From Verrucomicrobiia bacterium (GTDB taxonomy: Bacteria > Verrucomicrobiota > Verrucomicrobiia > Limisphaerales > UBA11358), in NCBI GenBank assembly GCA_025451535.1, contig JANWKE010000001.1, positions 1-39,589 on the forward strand: 39,589 nt of DNA. Reading direction: 5' to 3'. The position numbers and the translations under genes are program-made. Shown one piece after another: positions 31,974-39,589 of the stretch. Every line of letters begins with the position of its first letter. Position 1 is the stretch's first letter. The notes under the pieces were generated by a model. It saw only the letters and a program-made list of their open reading frames with translations. It ran no database searches and was not told the origin of the DNA.

Positions 31974-34586
31974 CTACGTCGCCGATTTTGGTTCCACATT
32001 CGTTCCTAACATTTTTAGAAATTCTTGCTCCGTCAAAATTTTTACCCCCCAATTTTTTGCCTTGTCCAATTTCGAACCCGCTTCTTCTCCAGCGAGGAGA
32101 AAATCGGTGTTCTTGCTGACCGCACTGGTTACGTTTCCGCCAGCTTCACGAATCATTGCAGATGCTTCATCACGAGAAAGTGTTGGCAGTGTGCCAGTGA
32201 GAACGAAAGTCTTACCTGTAAGTGGTGTCGTCTCAATCTGTGTTCTTTTAGACGACGATTCGGTTGGGTGAATGTCAAGTGTGTGGAGGCGTTTAAGGAT
32301 TTTCTTTCCGATTGGAGTCTCAAAAAAACGGAGCAAATTGCGAGCACCCTCCAATTCAATATCCGCAGTGACTTCTAGAACTGGCGGAGCCAATTCTTTG
32401 TTTTTCTTCTTCTGCTTTTCCTTTTTTCCGACCTTTAGAACAACGCCAGCTTTTTGAAGATTTGCGACAAGTTCTTCAATCTGATTATTTACTCTGGTCT
32501 GTTGTTCAATTCGTTGCCTCCACTCTTCCTTTTCTTGCGCGGATAATCGCTCAATTTCAGCTTTCAATTGTTGCCGCTTCACAACATCTGTTTCGGAATC
32601 CAGTATTTTCTCTTTAGCGATCCGCTCTTTTCGAATCGGTCCCATGTTAATCATCGAATCTGGGCTCAGTAATTTTGCTTCCTCTACTTTCTCATAAAGC
32701 AGGAGAGACTGTTTCAAAATCTCAGAGCGAGAGATTTCCTCAAGGTCTCTGTGGATTTGGGCTATTTGATATGCAGTTGTTTCTCCAACACTAGGTACTC
32801 CAAGAGCTAAGAGCCAGCGGGAGAGCGGCGCGGTTTTGGCGCGCTGGAGCGCTTCCAGAACTTTCGTCGTATTTTTCTCACCGAACACGCGCGGCTCATC
32901 CTCCGTTCCGAGATTCAGTTTGGCGAGTTGCTCCAGTTTCAAATCGAACAGGTCGAGCGGTTCCTTGACGAGACCGCGTTCGACGAGTTTTTCGGCGACG
33001 ATGCCGCCGAGCGACTCGATGTCGAGGGCCTTGCGGTGCGCGAAATATTCGACGCGCCGGGTTTGCTGTGCCGGGCAGCCGGCGATGTTCTGGCAACGCC
33101 AGGCAACTTCTTCTTCTCCATTCGGAGGGACGAGCTCCACGAGTCCCTGACTTCCCGATTTTAATTTGGGACTCGTGTAACTCGTCCCTCCGATTTCGGC
33201 AGCGCGCGACGATTTTAATTTTTCCTTCGCAATCGGCCCGCCGCACGCGGGACATTTGCCATCGACAAATTTGAACAAATCAAATTCCTTCGCGCCGGGC
33301 GGACGTTTGGTTTTCACCACCTCGGCCACTTCGGGGATCACCATGCCGGCCTTGCGGATGACCACGGTGTCGCCGATGCGGATGTCTTTGCGGCGGATTT
33401 CGTCCTCGTTGTGCAGCGTGGCGCGCGAAATCGTCGAGCCTTGGACAAAGACCGGTTCGAGTTCGGCCACCGGCGTGAGTACGCCGGTGCGTCCGACCTG
33501 CACGGTGATGGCCTTGAGCACGGTTTCGGCGGGCGTGATCCACGGCACGGGTTTGTGGACGATGGCCCAGCCCGGCGCGCGGGCACGGCCGGGAACGCGT
33601 GCCCAATCGGCGAGGGTGTTGACCTTGAGCACAATGCCGTCGATCTCATACGGCAACTGCCGGCGCAGGTCTTTGTCCTCATCGTAATGCGCGACGACCT
33701 TTTCGCGATAGATTTTCAAAACCTCCTCGATGCCGTTGCAGACCCACCAGAGTTTTTGCGTGGGCAAACCAAATTGAGCGAGCGCTTCCAACATTTCGGA
33801 ATGTTTATTGAACTCAATGCCTTCCACCTTGCCGGTCGCGTAAAACACGGCGCGAATCGGGCGTTGCGCAACCAGCTTCGGGTCGAGTTGCTTGAGCGTG
33901 CCAGCGGTGGCGTTGCGGGCATTGGGGAACGGTTTTTCCCCTTCGGCTTCGAGTTTCTTGTTGATGGCGTCGAATTCCTTTACCGGCATGTAAGCTTCAC
34001 CACGCACTTCGAGCAGGGCAGGGGGATTCTTCAACTTTAATTCCAGTGGAATCGCGCGGACCGTTTTGAGATTCGTTGTGATGTCATCGCCTTCCGTGCC
34101 ATCACCGCGTGTGACGCCAAGGGCGAATTTACCATTTCGGTAATGGACGCTGATGGATACGCCGTCCACCTTCGGTTCCATGATGTATTGAATCCGGTCG
34201 CGTCCGAGATGTTTGCAGAGGGTTGCATCCCAGTCACGTAGTTCGGCCAACGTGTTTTCATCCTGTTGGCGATTGCGTTCGTCGCGATTCGGTACCTCGA
34301 CGCTGGTCGGATGTTCGGCGGCTTGGACTTTGTCGAGCGAGAGCATCGGGACGAGATGTTTGACCCGGACGAACTTCTCGCTCGGCGCACCGCCGACGCG
34401 TTGTGTCGGTGATTCGGGCGTAACGAGCCCGGGAAATTGTTTCTCCAAGTCCTGCAATTCCTTGAAGAGCTCGTCGTATTCGCGGTCGGTGATGAGTTGC
34501 CGGCCTTCGACGTAATAGGCGTGATCGTGTCGCCGGATTTCGTCGGCGAGTCGGGCGTGGCGGGCTTTGGCTTCACGGAGTGCCAT
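31974..34586 (-). CDS. ligA: NAD-dependent DNA ligase LigA, enlarged by three insertions
   Basis: About 870 residues from ATG 34586, against ~670 for typical LigA. A TTG at 34643 would add 19. Present: YYxG/ITDREYDELF, PMLSLD, the adenylation motif EPKVDGVSISVHYRNG (nucleophile K139), TRGDGTEGDDITTN, NPRNATAG-like NARNATAGTLKQLD, the OB domain, a zinc finger CPAC/CQNIAGC, HhH helices with GVPSVGETTA, and a C-terminal BRCT (GKTFVLTGTLPTLSRDEA). Extra segments: ~23 residues after PMLSLD, ~34 inside the zinc finger (the 70-bp palindrome 33123-33192), and a charged ~100-residue coiled coil in the HhH region. Joins DNA nicks in replication and repair. Confidence 0.92.
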   Translation of the reverse strand: MALREAKARHARLADEIRRHDHAYYVEGRQLITDREYDELFKELQDLEKQFPGLVTPESPTQRVGGAPSEKFVRVKHLVPMLSLDKVQAAEHPTSVEVPNRDERNRQQDENTLAELRDWDATLCKHLGRDRIQYIMEPKVDGVSISVHYRNGKFALGVTRGDGTEGDDITTNLKTVRAIPLELKLKNPPALLEVRGEAYMPVKEFDAINKKLEAEGEKPFPNARNATAGTLKQLDPKLVAQRPIRAVFYATGKVEGIEFNKHSEMLEALAQFGLPTQKLWWVCNGIEEVLKIYREKVVAHYDEDKDLRRQLPYEIDGIVLKVNTLADWARVPGRARAPGWAIVHKPVPWITPAETVLKAITVQVGRTGVLTPVAELEPVFVQGSTISRATLHNEDEIRRKDIRIGDTVVIRKAGMVIPEVAEVVKTKRPPGAKEFDLFKFVDGKCPACGGPIAKEKLKSSRAAEIGGTSYTSPKLKSGSQGLVELVPPNGEEEVAWRCQNIAGCPAQQTRRVEYFAHRKALDIESLGGIVAEKLVERGLVKEPLDLFDLKLEQLAKLNLGTEDEPRVFGEKNTTKVLEALQRAKTAPLSRWLLALGVPSVGETTAYQIAQIHRDLEEISRSEILKQSLLLYEKVEEAKLLSPDSMINMGPIRKERIAKEKILDSETDVVKRQQLKAEIERLSAQEKEEWRQRIEQQTRVNNQIEELVANLQKAGVVLKVGKKEKQKKKNKELAPPVLEVTADIELEGARNLLRFFETPIGKKILKRLHTLDIHPTESSSKRTQIETTPLTGKTFVLTGTLPTLSRDEASAMIREAGGNVTSAVSKNTDFLLAGEEAGSKLDKAKNWGVKILTEQEFLKMLGTNVEPKSAT
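33123..33192 (-). repeat. Palindromic element family C, in frame in ligA zinc finger
   Basis: 70 bp. Arms 33123-33147 and 33168-33192 match as inverted repeats at 23 of 25 positions (outer CGGAGGGACGAG, inner CACGAGTCCC). The 20-bp interior holds CGATTTTAATTT, which also occurs at 33210-33221, 18 bp beyond the right arm. It is read in the ligA frame as about EIGGTSYTSPKLKSGSQGLVELVPPN, between the two cysteine pairs of the zinc finger. Confidence 0.78.
34242..34331 (-). repeat. Candidate in-frame insertion in ligA after PMLSLD
   Basis: Between PMLSLD and LRDWD this protein has 30 residues where LigA usually has about 7. The extra segment (AAEHPTSVEVPNRDERNRQQ) is polar and low in complexity. 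I do not see strong inverted arms, so calling it a mobile repeat is tentative. Confidence 0.35.
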
Positions 34587-34687
34587 CGCGGGAATTTTGC
34601 TACGAGGCCCCGCCCCAAGGATAGTTTTTTCGTGAGGCTGCAAGCAGCCTGTTCAGGCCATAAAATCGTTCCGAAGCCAGCTGCTGA

Positions 34688-34867
34688 TTAATGGGTCAGC
34701 GGATAATAGATCAGTCCGGCAATGCACGCGAGGAAGCACAGAAGGATGACGACGATAATGGTGCTATCGAGCGTGCCGAATCTGGCCTGTTCGGAACGGT
34801 TGGCAGGAACGACCGCGGTGCGTACGACATTACCGCTTTCGCTCTCGCTGTAAGCGATCTTAGTCAT
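34688..34867 (-). CDS. Small membrane protein, 59 residues
   Basis: ATG 34867 is preceded by GGAAGATCGACT, a good ribosome site, and the frame runs 59 codons to TAA at 34688. The product has a polar N-terminal half (MTKIAYSESESGNVVRTAV) and one strongly hydrophobic segment STIIVVILLCFLACIAGLIY, ending YPLTH. It is a single-pass membrane protein of unknown role, about 100 bp upstream of ligA on the same strand. The overlapping + strand frame of 115 codons has no such features. Confidence 0.65.
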   Translation of the reverse strand: MTKIAYSESESGNVVRTAVVPANRSEQARFGTLDSTIIVVILLCFLACIAGLIYYPLTH

Positions 34868-35030
34868 AGTCGATCTTCCAGCATGGCTCGGGCCATGTTA
34901 TACCAACCGGACAATGACCTGAAACGACCAGGTTCGGAACGCACAGTCCTGAGATTTGACACCTCCACCGCGTCGGAACGCGTGAATTTCACGCCTTGTC
35001 TCAAAACCGGCACAGTCCTACGCTGGGCTC

Positions 35031-35891
35031 ATGCGTGAAAATCTGGCAAAGGCGTTTGCGTTGACGGACACGCAGATATTTCGCCGCGCGCCGTTGCCAA
35101 AATCCTACTCGGATTTTCTAGGCCGGAAATTGTTCCTTTTTTTACTGACCTTGCAGGGGCTGGTGGCGTTCGCGCTCATCACGCTGGGGGTGATTTTGCG
35201 GAAATCCCGCACAGCCCGGAACGTGATCAGGCCGCGGATCCGGCGGGAAATTGCCCGGGCGGGCGTGGCGCTGTTGCCCATGTTCCTGTTCGTGGCGCTG
35301 GCGCTGGGATTTCTCGTCATTGGCCAGACGGTTTCGGCCCTGGCGCGGGTCGGGGCCACCGGTTATCTCGGTTCGACGATGGTGATTGTGGTGGTGCGCG
35401 AACTGGGGCCGTTGTTGGCGGCCATGCTGGTGCTGGCGCGTGTGGGCACGGCGCACGTGATCGAACTCGGCACGGCGCGGGCGATGGGCGAAGTCGAGGC
35501 GTTGGAAGCGCTGGGCATTGACCCGGTGCATTACCTGATTGTGCCGCGCGTCCTTGGCATGGCCGTGGGCGTCTTCGCGCTGACGGTTTATTTGATCATT
35601 GGCGCGCTGGCGAGCGGCTATCTGTTCGCGTTTTTGCAGGACGTGCCGCTGACGCCGGGCGATTATTACAAGCAGATCACCGAGGCGCTCAACTGGCTGG
35701 ATTTTGTGTTGCTGGCACTAAAGACCATTGCGTTCGGATTCTTTATTGCCATTGTGACGTGTTATCACGGCCTGGCGCAGCCATTGCGGCTGGATGACGT
35801 TTCACGCGTTGCGGTGCGCGCCGTTACACAAGGCGTCATTGTGTGTGTCCTGATTGATACGTTGTTCATCCTGCTTTACCTCGTCACATGA
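35031..35891 (+). CDS. mlaE: MlaE-type lipid ABC transporter permease
   Basis: 286 residues. The MlaE/YrbE permease family: a cytoplasmic N-terminal helix, a connecting stretch with RREIARAGVALLPM, the motif REL-GPLLAAMLVLARVGTAHVIELGTARAMGEVEALEALGIDP (coupling helix region), then membrane helices with LPR-like VPRVLGMAVG, and the C-terminal LDDVSRVAVRAVTQG. It forms the inner membrane core of a phospholipid or glycerolipid transporter. Its stop overlaps the start of the ATPase gene, which is followed by the MCE gene, so the three form the core EFD part of Mla. The start ATG 35031 was chosen over any further upstream frame. Confidence 0.88.
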   Translation: MRENLAKAFALTDTQIFRRAPLPKSYSDFLGRKLFLFLLTLQGLVAFALITLGVILRKSRTARNVIRPRIRREIARAGVALLPMFLFVALALGFLVIGQTVSALARVGATGYLGSTMVIVVVRELGPLLAAMLVLARVGTAHVIELGTARAMGEVEALEALGIDPVHYLIVPRVLGMAVGVFALTVYLIIGALASGYLFAFLQDVPLTPGDYYKQITEALNWLDFVLLALKTIAFGFFIAIVTCYHGLAQPLRLDDVSRVAVRAVTQGVIVCVLIDTLFILLYLVT

Positions 35892-36673
35892 GCGAAACCG
35901 AAAACGCGGCAGTGATTGAGATGCGCGAGGTGAGCGTCGGCGCCATGCGCGACATCAGTTTCGTCGTGCTGGAAGAGGTAAGCTGGACGGTGGCACCGGG
36001 GGAATTCTGGACGGTGGCCGGCCAGCCATACGCGGGCAAAAGTGATTTGCTGATGCTGACCGCCGGGCTGATGGCACCGGTAAAGGGCGAATGCAAACTG
36101 TTCGGGACGGATACCCGGATGTTCGGTGAAGCAAAACTGGCGGAACGTTTGCGCGTCGGCCTGGTTTTTGCCGGTGGCCAGTTGTTCAATCAACTCACGA
36201 TTCGGGAGAACGTGGCGTTGCCGCTGCAGTATCATCGCGATTTGACGCCCGCGGCGGCGGCGCAGGCAGTCGAAACGTTGCTGGAACTGCTGGAATTGGC
36301 GCCCCTGGCCGACCTGGCACCGACGAGTGTCAGCGACAACTGGCGCCAGCGGGTGGCCCTGGCGCGCGCGTTGATTCTCAAACCTCAAGTGTTACTGCTG
36401 GACAATCCGCTGGCCGGTCTGGGCACGCGGCACCTGCATTGGTGGTTGCGGTGTCTCGACCGGTTAGCGCGCGGACACGATTGGTGTGACGGCCGGCCGA
36501 TGACCGTGGTGGTGACGACCGATGACTTGCGTCCTTGGCGGAATGCGGATCGAAAATTCGCGCTGCTGCGCGACAAAAAATTCTTTCCCCTTGGCGGTTG
36601 GAACGATGTAGAATCCGCGAACGACCCGGTGGTGAAAGAATTGCTGGCCGTCCCGCTGGAAACAACAATCTGA
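35888..36673 (+). CDS. mlaF: MlaF-like ABC ATPase with degenerate catalytic motifs
   Basis: 261 residues; the start overlaps the permease stop by 4 bp. ABC ATPase fold: Walker A GQPYAGKS (45-52), an A-loop-like start, LVFAGGQLFNQLTIRENVALPL as in MlaF (FxxGALF), a signature region VSDNWRQRVALARAL, Walker B VLLLDNPLAGLG, and VVVTTDDL. But the Q-loop Gln is Ala95, the signature LSGGQ is VSDNW, the catalytic Glu after D172 is Asn173, and the H-loop His is missing. It can probably bind nucleotide but efficient hydrolysis is doubtful. Operon position makes an Mla role likely. See findings. Confidence 0.85.
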   Translation: MSETENAAVIEMREVSVGAMRDISFVVLEEVSWTVAPGEFWTVAGQPYAGKSDLLMLTAGLMAPVKGECKLFGTDTRMFGEAKLAERLRVGLVFAGGQLFNQLTIRENVALPLQYHRDLTPAAAAQAVETLLELLELAPLADLAPTSVSDNWRQRVALARALILKPQVLLLDNPLAGLGTRHLHWWLRCLDRLARGHDWCDGRPMTVVVTTDDLRPWRNADRKFALLRDKKFFPLGGWNDVESANDPVVKELLAVPLETTI

Positions 36674-36685
36674 AGCGATCGAACC

Positions 36686-37933
36686 ATGGCACTGCAAGAC
36701 CTGACCCCGCAACTGCGCACGCGCCTGAGCCGCATGGAACGCGCGGTGGGCTGGTTTGTTTTTGTGGCGACGGCGCTGCTGTTGTTCGGTTTCGGCTATT
36801 ACATCTACCACACGGCGGAGCGCAAAGGCTGGTTCGTCATCAAGGCCAAATTCCATACTTACGTCCAAAGCTCGGCGGGTTTGAATGTGGGCGACCCGGT
36901 GCTCATGATGGGATTTCAAGTCGGGCAAATCACGCTCATCCATGCGATGCCTCCGCGCGATGCCCACAATGTGCGGGTGGAATTCGAAATCCTGGACCCG
37001 TATTTCCATTATCTCTGGACCGGTGGTTCGTATTTGAAAGTGAATGCGGCGGATTTTCTCGGCAAACGGCAGCTCGAAGTGACGCGGGGAACAAACGGAT
37101 ACGCGCTGGTCGTCACGCAACCCGTCTCCGTGAAGACCGTTGACGACCTGAAACAACTGGTTTCGCAGGAACCCGGCCAGTGGCAGCTTTCGCAAGAAAT
37201 CCTTGACGCGAATTCCAATCTGGTCTTCGGCGCTTACACGATGCTGGACGAATCCAATTTGCAGGTCCTCGCGGGGATGAATCTCGAATCCAATTCCGTC
37301 TATGCCTACAACAACCAGGAAAAAGACAGGCATTCCATCGTGGCATCGTGGAACGGACGCTTGCACCGTTATAAAATTTTCACGCCCGGCGATGACAGCG
37401 CCTGGATACACGCCGTGGAATCGCCGCCTGTTTCCGACCAGTTGCAGGCCATGATCTTGCAGGTGCAACAGGCCTTGCCGAATGTCCTGGCACTGACGAA
37501 TAAGATTGCCGCGGTGTTGGACCACACGGCGGACGCTACTTCGAATCTCAACGTCACGGTTGTTGAAACGCGGCCGTTGCTGACAAATTTCGCCGTGCTT
37601 GGCGCGCAACTGCGTGAACCCGGCGGCCTCGGCGTCTGGATGCTCGGCACCAACGGCGCGCAGCAGACGCAGTCCGTAGTTGCCAATGTGGATACCAATT
37701 TACTCCTCCTGTCCCTGACGTTGGATCATCTGGCCGATATCACCAGCAACCTCAACGCGCAGGTCCAGGCGAACACGAATATGCTGGGGGTCGTCTCCAA
37801 AACCGTGGGTGATGCCGACGATTTTGTTCAGGGACTGAAACGGCACTGGCTCTTTCGTTCCGCGTTTAAAAAGGAGAACAAGGGAACCACCAACGCGCCG
37901 CCGAGAAATTCGCTTCCGCCGAAAATGCGTTAA
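36686..37933 (+). CDS. mlaD: MCE-domain lipid transport protein, MlaD type
   Basis: 415 residues. One N-terminal membrane helix (~20-43) is followed by the MCE domain (~46-135): FVIKAKFHTYVQSSAGLNVGDPVLMMGFQVGQI, VRVEFEILDPYF, then GSYLKVNAADFLGKRQLEVT. The region ~250-380 is helical and repetitive, probably a coiled coil with STSNLNxxVxxT-like units, giving an extended tunnel or needle. The C-terminus is basic. In Mla systems such hexamers span the periplasm and carry phospholipid between membranes. No MlaC or MlaB follows; the next gene is convergent. Confidence 0.88.
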   Translation: MALQDLTPQLRTRLSRMERAVGWFVFVATALLLFGFGYYIYHTAERKGWFVIKAKFHTYVQSSAGLNVGDPVLMMGFQVGQITLIHAMPPRDAHNVRVEFEILDPYFHYLWTGGSYLKVNAADFLGKRQLEVTRGTNGYALVVTQPVSVKTVDDLKQLVSQEPGQWQLSQEILDANSNLVFGAYTMLDESNLQVLAGMNLESNSVYAYNNQEKDRHSIVASWNGRLHRYKIFTPGDDSAWIHAVESPPVSDQLQAMILQVQQALPNVLALTNKIAAVLDHTADATSNLNVTVVETRPLLTNFAVLGAQLREPGGLGVWMLGTNGAQQTQSVVANVDTNLLLLSLTLDHLADITSNLNAQVQANTNMLGVVSKTVGDADDFVQGLKRHWLFRSAFKKENKGTTNAPPRNSLPPKMR

Positions 37934-38514
37934 GCCGGCTGGCCCAGGAACCGGCGCAGGCGGTTCAGCATCGTCGAAGCGAAGCGTTCGTAAGGCATGA
38001 GCACGCGGCCGTGAACCTTGATTTCGTCAATGGCCGCCAGCGTCATGGCAAAATCCAGATCGTGAAAGGCGCGGCCATGCCTGACCCGGCGCAACCAGCG
38101 GCTCAAATCGGTGATTTCCTCGATTTCGTCTGCCTGGCCGGGATGAAAGGACACGCGCCATTCGTCGTGGCGTAGAAAACCGTCGGCTTCGCCTTTGTTT
38201 TCAAACCACGGGTCGCACAACAGAACACAAATGGATTTTCCCAGATTGTTACCCAGCCGGTAGAAAACAATGCGCTTGTCAGCTTCACAAAAGTGTTCGA
38301 ACGCGAGGTCCAGCGCGTCCTCGGGCGGCGGCGAGAATTTGGTCTGGAAACCGAGGTGAAAACCGCCTTGCGCGGCGCGTGATTTCTCGAAGCAAAGATT
38401 TTCCTCGAAAATCCAGCGCATTTCAGCGCCCAGACCGCGCGCCGTGAGCAATTGTTTCCAGGCGTCCAGCGCCTCGTTCAGGGTTGGCCGATTAAACGAC
38501 GTTGGTAAACTCAT
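37930..38514 (-). CDS. Unknown conserved-looking protein
   Basis: 194 residues. No signal or membrane segment. Motif-like stretches: GLGAEMRWIFEENLCFEKS, GGFHLGFQTKFSPPPEDALDLAFEHFCEADKRIVFYRLGN, SICVLLCDPWFENKGEADGFLRHDEWRVSFHPGQADEIEEIT, and the C-terminal VLMPYERFASTMLNRLRRFLG. I do not recognise the family. Its stop overlaps the MlaD stop (TTAA), and its start is 15 bp from the epimerase stop, so it may be co-transcribed with that gene. Confidence 0.6.
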   Translation of the reverse strand: MSLPTSFNRPTLNEALDAWKQLLTARGLGAEMRWIFEENLCFEKSRAAQGGFHLGFQTKFSPPPEDALDLAFEHFCEADKRIVFYRLGNNLGKSICVLLCDPWFENKGEADGFLRHDEWRVSFHPGQADEIEEITDLSRWLRRVRHGRAFHDLDFAMTLAAIDEIKVHGRVLMPYERFASTMLNRLRRFLGQPA

Positions 38515-38529
38515 GACGGAGACAGTCTA

Positions 38530-39480
38530 TCACTGATTTTGGCGAAACCAATCTACAAATTTGGGGATACCCTCCTCGATTTTGACGCGGGGCCGGTAGT
38601 CGATCAGCCGTTGCGCCTTGGAAATGTCCGCGTAGGTACGGGGCACGTCGCCGGGCTGAGCCGGCTGGCGGTCAATCATGGCTTTTTTGCCGAGCGCGGC
38701 TTCGAGCAATTCGATGAGCCGGCTCAATTTCACGGTCTGCGACCCGCCGAGATTGAAAATTTCGTAACCAAACTTCTTTTGCGTGCAGGCGATGACACCG
38801 TCCACGATGTCGCTGATGTAGGTGTAATCGCGCTCCGTGGAGCCGTCGCCATAAACCGGGATCGGTTTGCCCGTGTGGATGAGCTTGGCGAATTTGTGAA
38901 TCGCCAGGTCCGGCCGCTGGCGCGGGCCGTAAACGGTGAAAAATCGCAGCATCACCACGTCCATCCGGTAAACGTAATGATAGACGTGGCCGAGGGCTTC
39001 ACAGGCCAGCTTGCTGGCGGCGTACGGCGAAATGACTGAGAACACCGGGTCGCTTTCCGCGAACGGCACCTTGGTGTTCACGCCGTAAACCGAGGAGGAA
39101 GAGGCGAGCAGGGCCTTTTTCACCCCGTGCCGCCGCGCCGCTTCCAGCACATTGACCGTGCCCTCGACATTGACCTGCTGGAAAAATTCCGGTTCATCCA
39201 GGCTGGGCCGGACGCCGGCACGGGCGGCGAGATGGATGACCTGGTCAAATTGGACCTGGCCGAACAGATTTTCCAGGGCCCGGATGTCGGACAAATGCTT
39301 GGAAAGAAAGGTGAACGGTTTGCCGAGCGCCGAGATTTCCTTGAGATTTTTTTCCTTGATGGCCGGGCTGTAGAACGAGTTGAGGTCATCCAGGGCCCAG
39401 ACCGCGTGGCCATCGCCCAGCAGCCGCTCGCAGACATGGGAGCCGATAAAGCCCGCGCCGCCGGTGACCAGAACGTTCAT
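38530..39480 (-). CDS. NAD-dependent UDP-sugar epimerase (UDP-glucuronate 4-epimerase type)
   Basis: 316 residues. Short-chain dehydrogenase of the extended type: GGAGFIGSHVCERLL (NAD site, 7-21), DDLNSFYSPAIKEKNL, HLAARAGVRPSLDEP, SSSSVYG (catalytic Ser), SPYAASKLACE (YxxxK), RFFTVYGPRQRPDLAIHKFA, ERDYTYISDIVDGV, YEIFNLGG. The FYSPAIKEKNL and PRQRPDLAIHKF motifs fit UDP-glucuronate/galacturonate 4-epimerases used for surface polysaccharide. A GalE-type function is less likely. It is the last complete gene on the right. Confidence 0.86.
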   Translation of the reverse strand: MNVLVTGGAGFIGSHVCERLLGDGHAVWALDDLNSFYSPAIKEKNLKEISALGKPFTFLSKHLSDIRALENLFGQVQFDQVIHLAARAGVRPSLDEPEFFQQVNVEGTVNVLEAARRHGVKKALLASSSSVYGVNTKVPFAESDPVFSVISPYAASKLACEALGHVYHYVYRMDVVMLRFFTVYGPRQRPDLAIHKFAKLIHTGKPIPVYGDGSTERDYTYISDIVDGVIACTQKKFGYEIFNLGGSQTVKLSRLIELLEAALGKKAMIDRQPAQPGDVPRTYADISKAQRLIDYRPRVKIEEGIPKFVDWFRQNQ

Positions 39481-39569
39481 GGCCGAACGCTAACAATCGG
39501 AAGGCGGGCTGTCGAGTGCGAGTGGGCATGCACAATCAAACGACAGTCCAGTTACTGCTTATTAGTGTC

Positions 39570-39584
39570 GGGAGACTTTCTCCC
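39570..39584. repeat. Small hairpin at window end
   Basis: GGGAGA-CTT-TCTCCC is a perfect 6-bp stem. The remainder to 39589 (TCTCC) looks like the start of a CTCTCCC-type repeat array that continues outside the window. Confidence 0.45.
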
Positions 39585-39589
39585 TCTCC

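Noticed and set aside
34691-35038. 115-codon + strand frame between ligA and mlaE
   Set aside because: The opposite strand has a membrane protein with a ribosome site, and this frame has no recognisable domain or start signal.

Overview
The window looks like chromosomal DNA of a Verrucomicrobium-type bacterium, most likely from the Pedosphaera/Limisphaera side of the phylum. This rests on gene content and style, not on a database match: high-GC housekeeping genes, secreted delta-60-repeat, S74/beta-roll and beta-helix proteins with a common C-terminal module, several families of short palindromic repeats, a REP-associated transposase, and heptose/UDP-uronate sugar genes typical of a Gram-negative envelope. 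I see no tRNA, rRNA, CRISPR array, prophage or plasmid origin.

Layout. 1-5654: a block of secreted or surface proteins on the + strand (a cut-off beta-roll/C1q-like protein, an S74 auto-chaperone beta-roll protein, a small secreted protein, a delta-60 repeat protein). 5669-9312: ruvB (-) diverging from a membrane pyrophosphatase (+). 9426-12148: a translationally coupled pair that looks like EboD (dehydroquinate-synthase-like) and EboF (phosphodiesterase-like). 12149-13000: a REP-associated tyrosine transposase between inverted REP copies. 13010-19884: housekeeping genes (GNAT acetyltransferase, GreA-like factor, recN, glmS, gmhB-like phosphatase, PPi-type phosphofructokinase). 20015-22836: a compact type III polyketide synthase / methyltransferase / FAD oxidoreductase operon. 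23068-24798: thiE and an unknown membrane-anchored protein. 24961-31449: secreted enzymes (astacin-like protease with beta-helix, GH28 pectinase-like enzyme, polysaccharide deacetylase) plus an unknown secreted protein. 31681-34867: a small unknown gene, an unusually large ligA, and a 59-residue membrane protein. 35031-37933: an Mla-type lipid transporter operon (permease, degenerate ATPase, MCE protein). 37930-39480: an unknown protein and a UDP-sugar epimerase.

How they fit together. The secreted enzymes suggest breakdown of plant or algal polysaccharide and other extracellular polymer. The pyrophosphatase and the phosphofructokinase with PPi-type residues point to use of pyrophosphate as an energy currency. 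The Mla operon, glmS, gmhB and the epimerase serve the outer membrane and surface sugars.

The most striking observation is that short palindromic or simple-sequence repeats lie in frame inside conserved genes (recN, glmS, ligA, thiE, eboF-like), adding segments to otherwise normal proteins. One family, with 24-bp inverted arms, occurs in recN, in the eboF-like gene and between genes at 22841-22987. This resembles the protein-coding palindromic elements of Rickettsia. Other points worth checking are a MlaF-like ATPase missing nearly all catalytic motifs except Walker A, the mosaic ligA, and the type III PKS operon.
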